Of a stretch of 64,000 nucleotides of DNA, positions 38,335 to 46,704 are shown piece after piece. Position 1 is the stretch's first letter; every line of letters starts with the position of its first letter. The stretch covers positions 124,001 through 188,000 of the forward strand of contig NZ_CP012543.1 in assembly GCF_004803795.1 (NCBI RefSeq), written 5' to 3'. The DNA is from Campylobacter rectus (lineage in GTDB: Bacteria; Campylobacterota; Campylobacteria; Campylobacterales; Campylobacteraceae). The notes beneath the pieces were generated by a model that was not told the origin of the DNA, ran no database searches, and saw nothing but the letters and a program-made list of their open reading frames with translations. The position numbers were made by a program, and so were the translations under genes.

Positions 38335-39071
38335 GCTCGTTACTTTTCAAAAACATAGTTCTCATAGTAACTTACTGCTCCTTTGTGCGAGCTTAAGTTA
38401 AAGAGAGCCTATTCTTTTAAATGAAGCAAATTTTATGAGAAAGAAATTTTAGGGTTAAATCTTAACGCCGGAGATATTTAAAATAAAGCCAAATTTAAAT
38501 AACGAGTCTAAGATAAGGATTAGAATTTGATCGCAGAGCCGCTAAATTTGATCCCGAAAGAATCAAGTTAAATGCAGATAAAAGCCGTATCAAACAAGCA
38601 AAAAAGGCTATGTTACAGCAAAGAGTCCGAACTACCGCTCGTGGTATTAGCGCGGTAAAAACAAGAGACAAAGGGCGCCTGGTATAAGTGTCCTACCTGC
38701 AAGAAATAAACAAACCCGGGTCCAACCATAATAACTCAAAATATAAGTAGTGCGGCTTGATATATCATATCTCATCGTCGGCAAAAAATAGAGCAAAAAA
38801 GATAAAAGTAAAATTTAAGAATCAAATTTGAAAATGCGGATGCAAGCGCAATATTTTTTGCCTTTATATTAGTCAAATTTAAGAAGTATGGATGGGGTAA
38901 AATGGCAAATTTTACTTAAAAATACAGATATCCGGCAAATAACGATGTCTCGAAACGTAAAATACTATTTTTACTTGTTTTTAGTGTTTTTAAGATGCGC
39001 TCAAGCTATTATTAAACTTTATTCAAGTATTTTTAGAGGAAAATGCTAAAAATAAAACTGTTTGGAGTGTT
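38335..39071. other. Spacer with an unidentified fragment
   Basis: An open stretch at about 38530-38680 reads AAKFDPERIKLNADKSRIKQ, then MLQQRVRTTARGISAVKTRD and a stop, without a start or ribosome site. It could be a phage or IS remnant. The remainder is AT-rich. Confidence 0.4.
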
Positions 39072-39668
39072 ATGAGCATCTACGAGTTAAAACCCAAATT
39101 CCAAAACCTGCTTCGTCCGCTAGCAAGACGTCTTTATAGCGCCGGCGTTACGGCAAATCAAGTCACGCTCATAGCTTGCATTCTCTCTATTTTATTAGGT
39201 ATGCTACTTGCTAAATTCGCCGAAGTTTCCACTCTATTTTTTCTACTGCCTATTTGGATGTTTTTACGTATGGCGCTAAATGCTATCGACGGTATGCTGG
39301 CTCGTGAGTTTAATCAAAAAACACCGCTTGGAGGCTATCTGAACGAAGCTACCGACGTCATCTCGGACACTGCGCTTTATTTGCCGTTTGCTTTTGTAGC
39401 TCCATTTGGGTGGGGTATTATCGCGCTCGTTATTTTTCTATCTTTTATGAGCGAGTTTTTAGGTGTCCTAGGTCAGGTACACGGTAGTAGCAGGCGATAT
39501 GACGGGCCTATGGGTAAGAGCGACCGCGCATTCGTATTCGGGTTCATCGCTACTATATATGCGGTATTAGGTCAGCTGCCTATATGGTTTAGCTGGGCGC
39601 TTTACATAGTGGCGTTTTTACTTGCGCTTACCTGCATAAACCGAGTAAGGATGGGTTTAAGGGGGTAG
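39072..39668 (+). CDS. CDP-alcohol phosphatidyltransferase, YnbA-like
   Basis: A 198-residue membrane enzyme with about six helices. The CDP-alcohol motif DG-x2-AR-x8-G-x3-D-x3-D is present as D73-G74-ML-A77-R78 ... G87 ... N91 ... D95, so the penultimate Asp is Asn (LGGYLNEATDVISD). I recall the same Asn in E. coli YnbA. It should transfer a phosphatidyl group from a CDP-lipid to an alcohol. GGAG precedes the ATG. It opens a plus-strand locus resembling E. coli ynbABCD. Confidence 0.85.
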   Translation: MSIYELKPKFQNLLRPLARRLYSAGVTANQVTLIACILSILLGMLLAKFAEVSTLFFLLPIWMFLRMALNAIDGMLAREFNQKTPLGGYLNEATDVISDTALYLPFAFVAPFGWGIIALVIFLSFMSEFLGVLGQVHGSSRRYDGPMGKSDRAFVFGFIATIYAVLGQLPIWFSWALYIVAFLLALTCINRVRMGLRG

Positions 39669-40675
39669 GTTGGTGAAGTGCGCGATGCGCGAAAGATAAA
39701 TTTTAGAAATGAATTAAATAGTGCAAGACTTAGAGCGAAGCATTTGTGCCACGCAAGTGTAAATTTATGTATAGGTGCGCCAAAAATAAATAATCAAACG
39801 ATTACAAGGATATTAAATTTAGCGTAGTTTGCAGCGTCCAAATTTGAGTTTAAGCGGCTTTTAAAACACCAATTATATTTAGGCGATAAACAACAAATTT
39901 CAATCCATATACAAATAAAATCTTTAATAAAAATAGCTGAAAAAGCGGCGGATGCGGCAAAATTTTGGTATAAATATAGCCAAATTCATAGGCTGTAAAA
40001 ACTAGTCAAATTTAAAATCGCGACTCGCGGTAGCTACACAAAAAATAACTAAATTTGACGAACGGGTCAAATCTGTAAATCTATCGTTAAGCATTTTTAT
40101 TATGGCGCGAGTTGATTGATATTGCGTTTTCATTGAGCAAAGAACACGCAATGCCTGCGCTATAAAACGAAATTTACGCGTTGGTTTGCGCATTTGCTCA
40201 TAGCTACGCAAATAATCCCGCGGCCGATACTAAGCGACACGGGCTAAATCTGTTTAAATTTGATATAATTTCAAGGCATGCGTTTGCTTTAGCGTAAGGC
40301 GTTGCAAGGTTGTTAAATTTAGGCAAGCCTCAGTAAATAAATTTAAAGAAACGGCAAGTGCGAACGAAATTTAGCCTAAGTCTCGCGCAAGTTTTAAATT
40401 TACCGTAAGCATCAAATTTGCCCGGTCTTAAATTTAGAAAGCAGCCGGCAGACGAATAATCAAATAAGCGCTAGAAAGCGGCAAGTTTAAGGCAAACAAA
40501 TGCGCTCTTGCTCCGATTGAGGCAAGATGTTTTGGTAAGAGTGATAGCGCAAGAGATATAAAGCGGCCTTGCTAGGGCCGAGCAAACTAAAAGGTAAAAG
40601 CGTCGAATTTAACGAATGCAGGTCAAATTTGACGCTCCAAACAAGACAAATTTAATAAAAGCAAAAAGGAAAAAT
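39669..40675. repeat. 1-kb AAATTT-rich gap inside the ynb-like locus
   Basis: No supported gene on either strand. AAATTT words recur, densest at 40240-40460. Base composition is host-like. Confidence 0.5.
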
Positions 40676-41314
40676 ATGAAAGAGTTTTTAGCCGCGGCGC
40701 TTGATTTTATCCTTTGCCGTATCACGATATTTATCACGGGCGTACGGCCGCCGCAGGAGCTTTTAAACATCGGCGACGGAACTAAAATTTACTACGCGAA
40801 TCACGCTAGTCACGGCGATTTTTTGCTGATTTTCGTCTCGCTGCCATATCGCGTGAGAAAGCGCGTGCGTCCCGTCGCGGCGGCGGAGTATTGGCAGGGC
40901 GGGCCCGTGCGTAGGTTTCTTGCTAAAAACGTGTTTAACATGGTGCTAATCAGCCGCCGTAAAGACCCGCTGGAGGCACTGACGCAAATGAGCGAGGCGC
41001 TACGGACGCACTCTCTCATTATCTTTCCCGAAGGCACGCGCAAGATGAACGACGACCTCGCGCTGCAGCCTTTTAAAAGCGGGATATTTCGTCTGGCGCA
41101 GCAGTGTCCTGACGTCCCGCTAGTGCCCGTATGGATCAAAAATGCGCGCAACGTCCTGCCTAAGGGCTTTTTCGTGCCTATCCCGCTGCTTTGTGAGCTG
41201 ATCGTGGGCGAGGAGATATTTTACGGCGGCGAGGGCAAGGGCGAGTTTTTACAAAAGGCGCAAGACGCGCTGCTAGCGATGAGCGAGACGCAAAATGACA
41301 AGACGAAAGCCTAG
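40676..41314 (+). CDS. PlsC-like 1-acyl-glycerol-phosphate acyltransferase
   Basis: A 212-residue acyltransferase from ATG 40676 (AAAAGGAAAAAT upstream; a longer frame from 40616 is less likely). Motif I is NHASHGD (H-x4-D, catalytic), motif III is FPEGTRK, and VPLVPVWIKN resembles motif IV. It would acylate a lysophosphatidic-acid-like acceptor at the inner membrane. Its position between YnbA- and YnbB-like genes suggests it makes the lipid substrate of this pathway. The end overlaps the next frame by 20 bases. Confidence 0.85.
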   Translation: MKEFLAAALDFILCRITIFITGVRPPQELLNIGDGTKIYYANHASHGDFLLIFVSLPYRVRKRVRPVAAAEYWQGGPVRRFLAKNVFNMVLISRRKDPLEALTQMSEALRTHSLIIFPEGTRKMNDDLALQPFKSGIFRLAQQCPDVPLVPVWIKNARNVLPKGFFVPIPLLCELIVGEEIFYGGEGKGEFLQKAQDALLAMSETQNDKTKA

Positions 41315-42452
41315 CGCGGCGGCTTTGGCTGCGGGGGTAAATTTGAGCCGGGCAAACCCGTCAAGCGTGCGAGAAAATTCGGCCGATATTTTTTGCGACA
41401 GCTTGGGGCTTGGAGATAAAATTTGTAGCACTCATCGCAAAGAATTCGGGCGTGAGATAAAGCGGTCAAACGAGCGAGGTGAATTTGCGACCGATTTTTA
41501 CGGTAAATTTGACGGCGAGCTCTTTAAGTCGGCGGCTAAAAACATCAAATTTAAAAACGAATCGTCGGCTAAAATACTTGGCGCATTGCAAGCTAAATTT
41601 AGCCTAATCGCAAGTTTAAAGCGCGAGCCTTTCTTGCTAAAAAAATTAACGAAGCAAGCCGTCCGAACCGCAAAACAAGCGCTTCAAGAAGTGAAATTTT
41701 CGGGCTCAGCGAGCTCTAAAATTGCGGCACGCGCAGCAAAAAATAGCGGCATGCTTGCTAAATTTAACGCAAACTTATTACAAAACAGGCAAGCGCGGCG
41801 TTTGATTTTGTCAAAATTTGACGAAATTTTTAAAAAATCGGCGACCGACATTTGCGTAGAGTTTTGTAAATTTGTAAAAAGCTCGGCGCGCCAAATTCGG
41901 CTTTTTCCAAGTAGCAAGCTATACCTCGGAGCCAAAGCTCGCAATGCCAAAAAGAGCCGAAATCAAAAACTTGCAAGGGCGAATGTTGCAAATTTACCCA
42001 AATGCACGGACGAAAAAGCGAGCCTTCGGAGCCCCAAATTTCAAAACAAAAAATCGGCGCGCTTTTTCACGAAAAATGCCGCTAACGGCTTTTTGTTTTT
42101 AGCTTTTACGGCTCCGTCCCACTCGCTTGTCAAATTTCGGCAAAACTCGGCGCGCCAAATTCGGCTTTTTTTGAGCGCCAAACCTAGTCTAACCGCAGCC
42201 AAAGCGGACGAAAACCAAAACGCCAAATCAAATCAAAGCACGGATAAAGCCTTCAAAATAGTCCAAACTCCAAGCGTCGGGCCCTCAAAAGCGGCCTTTG
42301 CAAATTTACTCAAATATGCAAAAACAAATGTCCTAAATTTACCCAAACGCCAAACGCACGCAAAAACAAGCCGCGCAAATTTGACTCGCTCGGAGAGCTC
42401 CGAAACAGATGTCAAATTTAGCTTCAAATTTAACCGAAAGGCACTAAAATGA
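41295..42452 (+). CDS. Low-complexity Lys/Ser/Ala/Phe-rich ORF (385 aa), doubtful
   Basis: An unbroken 385-codon frame made largely of AAATTT-derived words (KF, NL, AKF). It has internal repeats, for example SARQIRLFPSSK and SARQIRLFLSAK, about 89 codons apart. It starts inside the acyltransferase gene and its stop overlaps the next ATG as ATGA, which argues for translation. No domain, no signal peptide, strongly basic. It may be a real disordered protein, an expanded relic, or chance. Absent from the E. coli ynb operon. Confidence 0.4.
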   Translation: MTRRKPSAAALAAGVNLSRANPSSVRENSADIFCDSLGLGDKICSTHRKEFGREIKRSNERGEFATDFYGKFDGELFKSAAKNIKFKNESSAKILGALQAKFSLIASLKREPFLLKKLTKQAVRTAKQALQEVKFSGSASSKIAARAAKNSGMLAKFNANLLQNRQARRLILSKFDEIFKKSATDICVEFCKFVKSSARQIRLFPSSKLYLGAKARNAKKSRNQKLARANVANLPKCTDEKASLRSPKFQNKKSARFFTKNAANGFLFLAFTAPSHSLVKFRQNSARQIRLFLSAKPSLTAAKADENQNAKSNQSTDKAFKIVQTPSVGPSKAAFANLLKYAKTNVLNLPKRQTHAKTSRANLTRSESSETDVKFSFKFNRKALK

Positions 42453-43378
42453 ACCCACAAAATCATATATTAAATCTATTTTTAGGACTCATCGCGGTGC
42501 TAGTCGTCTCTAGCGCCATTGCCTTTATCCTAAAGGCGAAATTCGGCGCCGAAAACAAAACCATCTCAAATTTGACCTCGCGCATAAACGCCTGGTGGGC
42601 GATGATTTTGGTCATTTTTGCGTTTACGTATATGGGCAAAAACGCCGTGATATTTTTGTTTTTGCTCGTGTCTTTTGCCGCATTGCGCGAGTTTTTGTCG
42701 CTCATCTACATCCGCAGGGGCGATCACATCGCGCTAGTGGCGTGTTTTTACGTGATTTTGCCCGTGCAGTATATTTTTATCTATGCCGATTGGTACGCGA
42801 TGGCGATGATATTTATCCCGGTTTACGGATTTTTATTTTTGCCGATTTTGGCGGCTATTTGCGGCGATGCGGCATACTTTTTAGAGCGCTCGACGAAGAT
42901 CCAGTGGGCGCTGATGATCTGCGTGTTTTGTATCTCGCACATCCCCGCACTTCTTTTGCTGGATCTTGAGCGCGGTAACGGCATGGAGCTGATGCTGTTT
43001 TTGATCATAGTCGTGCAATCTAGCGACGTACTGCAGTACGTCTGGGGCAAGCTTTTTGGTAAGCGCAAGATCGCGCCTAGCATCAGTCCGTCTAAGACCG
43101 TGGTCGGTTTTGCGGGAGGGGTTCTTAGCGCTAGCGCGCTGGCCGCGTGCCTACATCATCTCACGCCTTTTGGCGCTGCGGGGGCGTTTTTTATCGGGCT
43201 TGCCGTTTGTATGATGGGCTTTTTAGGAGGGCTTGTTATGTCTGCGATCAAGCGCGATCTGGGCGTCAAGGACTGGGGCTACATGATCAGCGGGCACGGC
43301 GGGATGCTTGACCGCATGGACTCGCTGTGCTTTGCGGCGCCGATATTTTTTCACATAGTTAGATATTTTTACGCGTGA
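42449..43378 (+). CDS. CdsA-like phosphatidate cytidylyltransferase, YnbB-like
   Basis: A 309-residue protein with about eight membrane helices. The CDS signature S-x-x-K-R-x4-K-D-x-G...H-G-G-x-x-D-R-x-D is complete near the C-terminus (SAIKRDLGVKDWG, then GHGGMLDRMDS). It should make a CDP-activated lipid from CTP, the donor used by the YnbA-like enzyme. Start overlaps the preceding frame by 4 bases; the next gene begins 7 bases on. This is a second CdsA-type gene in addition to the housekeeping one expected elsewhere. Confidence 0.88.
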   Translation: MNPQNHILNLFLGLIAVLVVSSAIAFILKAKFGAENKTISNLTSRINAWWAMILVIFAFTYMGKNAVIFLFLLVSFAALREFLSLIYIRRGDHIALVACFYVILPVQYIFIYADWYAMAMIFIPVYGFLFLPILAAICGDAAYFLERSTKIQWALMICVFCISHIPALLLLDLERGNGMELMLFLIIVVQSSDVLQYVWGKLFGKRKIAPSISPSKTVVGFAGGVLSASALAACLHHLTPFGAAGAFFIGLAVCMMGFLGGLVMSAIKRDLGVKDWGYMISGHGGMLDRMDSLCFAAPIFFHIVRYFYA

Positions 43379-43385
43379 GGTTTTG

Positions 43386-43940
43386 ATGAAAATTTGGAGC
43401 AAAATTTTACTTTTAGCGCTCGCGGCGAATTTTGCCTTTGCATTTTCGGCCGAAAAGCTCGTGCAAGACGCTAGAGCGCAGGTCGGACAGACGCTGTTTT
43501 ACGATCCTTCGTACGAGAGGCTAGCCTATCCGATGGGCGACGTGGATATGATAAGAGGCGTTTGCACCGGCGTCGTAGTTAGGGCGCTGCGCGGGCAGGA
43601 TATCGATCTGCAGCGGCTCATTCACGAGGATATGAGCGCAAATTTTAGCGCCTATCCAAAAAACTGGGGCGCGAAAAAGACCGACAAAAATATCGATCAT
43701 CGCCGCGTACCAAACATCGCCACCTACCTAAAACGCAAGGGTTACGAGGCGAAGGGCGAGTTTAAAGCCGGTGATATCGTGACGTGGCGGCTGGATAACG
43801 GCAGGCCGCATATCGGCATAGTTTCGGATAAATTTGTCGCCGGCAAAACCCCGCTCGTGATCCACAACATCGGGCTTGGCGCGCAGGAGGAGGATGTGCT
43901 AAATGTTTACGAGATAACGGGACACTTTAGGATAAAATAA
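43386..43940 (+). CDS. DUF1287 (YijF-like) secreted protein
   Basis: A 184-residue protein with a signal peptide (residues 1-21) and a DUF1287 domain, an NlpC/P60-like fold. The likely catalytic Cys60 lies in IRGVCTGVVVRAL and the His in RPHIGIVSD. Periplasmic hydrolase or acyl-transfer activity is plausible but not demonstrated for the family as far as I know. ATG at 43386 follows GAGGTTTTG. Embedded in the ynb-like operon, so it may act on the same envelope product. Confidence 0.82.
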   Translation: MKIWSKILLLALAANFAFAFSAEKLVQDARAQVGQTLFYDPSYERLAYPMGDVDMIRGVCTGVVVRALRGQDIDLQRLIHEDMSANFSAYPKNWGAKKTDKNIDHRRVPNIATYLKRKGYEAKGEFKAGDIVTWRLDNGRPHIGIVSDKFVAGKTPLVIHNIGLGAQEEDVLNVYEITGHFRIK

Positions 43941-43978
43941 GTAGAAAAATCAATAAATTTAAGCGAGAAAGGCGAAAA

Positions 43979-46018
43979 ATGGAGTTTAAAGAGAGCTATT
44001 TTATAACAAGCGACGGCGCGAAGATATTTTACAGATACCGCCTGGCTGCGGACGTAGCGTGCGAAAACCAGGGCGCAAATGAAGTAAATTTGAGCGAGGA
44101 CGGCAAATTTGACGAGTCAAATTTAAGCGCCGGGGCCGCAAACGAAACGTCAAATTTGACTATCGAGCAAGCAGGCGGTGCGGATGAAAATGCGGAGCCA
44201 AATTTTGGCGGCGAGGGTAAATTTGAGGAGCAAAATTTACCAAACGGCGGCGAAAACTTGGACTCAAATTTAAATGAAGCTAGCAAATGCGGCGCGTCAA
44301 ATTTGAGCGAGAAAGAGCTGGCTGAAAACGCCGAGCAAAATCTCAAATTTAAAGCCGCGCCAAACGCCAAAGCCGTAGCGATATTTCACCGCGGACACGA
44401 GCACTCTGGCAGGACGACGCACGTAGCGGACGGGCTAGCGGACGAGAGTTTGAGCTATTTTGCCTGGGATCAGCGCGGACACGGCAGGAGCGAGGGCGAG
44501 CGGGGCGACGCGCCGAGTATCGGCCGCCTCATCGCCGACGTGGACGAGTTTGTGGCGCACATCGAGCAGAGATTTGGCTTTGAGACGCAAAATCTAGCCG
44601 TGATAGCCCAGAGCGTGGGCGCCGTGCTGGTCTCGGCGTGGCTGCACGACTACGCTCCGCGCGTTCGCTGCGCGGTGCTGGCTAGTCCTGCGTTTAGCGT
44701 GAAGCTTTACGTGCCGTTTGCTAGAGCGGGACTAAAAGCGCTCTACTGCGCCCGCGGAAATTTTTTCGTAAACAGCTACGTCAAGGCGCACTATCTCACG
44801 CACGACAAACAGCGCCAGGCTAGCTACGACGCCGATGCGCTCATCACTCGCGCGATCTCGGTGCGCATACTGCTTGGGCTTTACGAGGCGGCGCAGCGCG
44901 TGGTTTCGGACGCCGCCGCTATCACGACGCCTACGCTACTGCTGGTTTCAGGCGATGATTGGGTCGTAGAGCATGCCCCGCAGCACGAGTTTTACAACGC
45001 TCTTGGCGCGCGCGTAAAAAGGCGCGAGATTTTAGAGGGATTTTACCACGATACGCTGGGCGAAAGCGAGCGGGAGAGGGCGTTTGAGATAGTGCGCGAG
45101 TTTGTCGGCGAGCGCTTTAGAGCGCCTTTTAGCGAAGTAGACTGCACGCATGCGGACGAATACGGCTTTAGCCGCGAGGAGGCCGATAGGCTAGCTACGC
45201 CGCTACCGAGATTTAGCCTGAAAAATTTGCGATTTAAATTTCAGCGGATATTTATGCAGGCGGTTTCGCCGTGGGTCGGCGGGCTAAAGATCGGCGAAAA
45301 TACCGGCTACGATAGCGGCAGTACGCTTGATTACGTTTACCGAAACGAACCGCAAGGGGCGAATAAATTTTTTAAATTTATCGACAAATTTTACCTAAAC
45401 GCCATCGGCTGGCGCGGTATCAGAGAGCGCAAACGAAATATCAAGCTAGCTATCGATCAAGCCGTGGCAAATCTGCAGGAGCGAGGCGAGCCGCTACGAC
45501 TGCTCGATATCGCCTCGGGACACGGCAGATACATACTGGACGCCGCGCAGGGGCATAAATTTGAGCGCATAACGCTGCGCGACTACAGCGACATAAACGT
45601 AAAAGCCGGTAGCGAAATGATAAAGGAGCGCGGGCTGCAGGACGTCGCGAGCTTCACGCAGGCAAACGCCTTTGACGCCGCTAGCTACGAGGGTCTGCAG
45701 GACGCATATACGCTTGGCGTCGTGTCAGGGCTGTTTGAGCTCTTCCCGGATAACTCGGTCGTGCGCACCGCGCTACAAGGCTTTTCAAGCAGCGTAAGAA
45801 GCGGCGGCTACCTCATCTATACCAATCAGCCGTGGCATCCGCAGCTTGAGATGATCGCGCGCGCTCTATCTAGCCACAGGCAGGGCGCTGCGTGGATCAT
45901 GCGCCGCCGCAGCCAGGCCGAGATGGATCAGCTCGTAGCAAATGCGGGATTTAAAAAAGTAAGAGAGTGGATAGATGGGGATGGGATATTTAGCGTGAGT
46001 TTAGCTGTTAAAATTTAG
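43979..46018 (+). CDS. Alpha/beta hydrolase fused to methyltransferase, YnbC-like, with low-complexity insertion
   Basis: A 679-residue fusion. The hydrolase (about 1-385) has FHRGHEHSGR, FAWDQRGHGRSEG, nucleophile S212 in AQSVGA, Asp in SGDDWVV and His357 in GFYHDTL. The methyltransferase (about 430-679) has SAM motif LRLLDIASGHGRYIL near 505-520. E. coli YnbC has this fusion at about 585 residues. The extra length is mainly residues 24-128, an Asn/Glu/Leu-rich stretch (SNL, KFDE, QNL repeats) inserted after the second strand. It probably trims and methylates a lipid intermediate of the locus. Confidence 0.87.
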   Translation: MEFKESYFITSDGAKIFYRYRLAADVACENQGANEVNLSEDGKFDESNLSAGAANETSNLTIEQAGGADENAEPNFGGEGKFEEQNLPNGGENLDSNLNEASKCGASNLSEKELAENAEQNLKFKAAPNAKAVAIFHRGHEHSGRTTHVADGLADESLSYFAWDQRGHGRSEGERGDAPSIGRLIADVDEFVAHIEQRFGFETQNLAVIAQSVGAVLVSAWLHDYAPRVRCAVLASPAFSVKLYVPFARAGLKALYCARGNFFVNSYVKAHYLTHDKQRQASYDADALITRAISVRILLGLYEAAQRVVSDAAAITTPTLLLVSGDDWVVEHAPQHEFYNALGARVKRREILEGFYHDTLGESERERAFEIVREFVGERFRAPFSEVDCTHADEYGFSREEADRLATPLPRFSLKNLRFKFQRIFMQAVSPWVGGLKIGENTGYDSGSTLDYVYRNEPQGANKFFKFIDKFYLNAIGWRGIRERKRNIKLAIDQAVANLQERGEPLRLLDIASGHGRYILDAAQGHKFERITLRDYSDINVKAGSEMIKERGLQDVASFTQANAFDAASYEGLQDAYTLGVVSGLFELFPDNSVVRTALQGFSSSVRSGGYLIYTNQPWHPQLEMIARALSSHRQGAAWIMRRRSQAEMDQLVANAGFKKVREWIDGDGIFSVSLAVKI

Positions 46019-46025
46019 CCTTTTG

Positions 46026-46146
46026 CGGCTTGTCTCGCGAGTGCTTTTAAATGATTTCGTAAATTTCGCCCTGCGACAGACTACATTGTCTAGTCTTGGG
46101 ACGAAATTTACTTCAAAACATTTAAAATCACCTCACGATACTTCGC
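46026..46146 (+). repeat. Dispersed structured element A, copy 3 (outside rRNA)
   Basis: Same order as in the 23S IVSs: CGGCTTGTCTC, TTTTAAATGA, long stem GTAAATTTCG/CGAAATTTAC (replacing GTATTTTT/AAAAATAC), inner GACAGAC..GTCTAGTC (replacing GACAGCC/GGCTAGTC), CAAAACATTTAAA, and GATACTTCGC end. Stem changes are paired. Confidence 0.75.
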
Positions 46147-46221
46147 CTTAACTTTTTATGTTCAAATTTGAAGTCAAATTTTGCTCGCCGAGACCTGTAC
46201 CCCAAAAATGCTAAACTAAAA

Positions 46222-46412
46222 AACGTGCGGCGCGGTAGCGCGGTCGCACCCCTTGAACGTGCAGTGGGGTTGGAGAGGGCTTCTGCGTCGCTGCGCTAGC
46301 AGCTGCAAGCAGGAAGGGAGAGGGTCTGCCTTCGGCAGTTGCGAGTGCGTAGCACGACGCAAAGGAAGGCGACGCTTCGTAAGTAGTACCCCCTTCCTCT
46401 CCCGAAGAAAAG
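46222..46412 (+). repeat. Dispersed structured element B, copy 1
   Basis: About 190 bases, GC-rich for the region, highly similar to the reverse complement of 61586-61773. Landmarks: CACCCCTTGAACGTGCAGTG, CTGCGTCGCTGCGCTAGCAG, TTGCGAGTGCGTAGCACGAC, GGCGACGCTTCGTAAGTAG. Hairpins CTGCCTTCGGCAG and outer GGAGAGG/CCTCTCC are visible. Confidence 0.8.
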
Positions 46413-46704
46413 AGAAAGGCGGATACAAAAGGGAGCTCTTTTGCTTCAGCTACGCTTCGCAACTGCTGGCAGAGCGTAATTTAAGCCCCCACCCCCTTTA
46501 CAACAAAGTAAAAAACAACCTTAAACGGTTGTTTTTACGAAAAGAATCTAACTAAATTTGACTAATTCAAATTTAGCACCTTAAAGGTGCGGGTATCGGC
46601 AAGTAAAATTTACAAATTTACGTCAAGCGAGCGATCTCGGAACCGATTAAGCCGTAAAAGCGCAAATCCGCTAAAATTTGATAGAATTAGCAAAAAAGGC
46701 AAAA

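Larger units (their letters stand above)
46019..46704. other. Spacer carrying elements A3 and B1
   Basis: About 690 bases inside the ynb-like locus without a gene. Two structured elements are listed separately. A hairpin AAAACAACC..GGTTGTTTT at 46511-46537 resembles a terminator and would separate ynbD transcription from ynbC. Confidence 0.6.

Noticed and set aside
46211-46462. 83-codon minus-strand ORF whose peptide (YEASPSFASCYALATAEGR) recurs at 61592-61846
   Set aside because: Both peptides are translations of element B, which changes in compensated stem pairs rather than by synonymous substitution; there is no ribosome site. It is a structured repeat, not a protein family.
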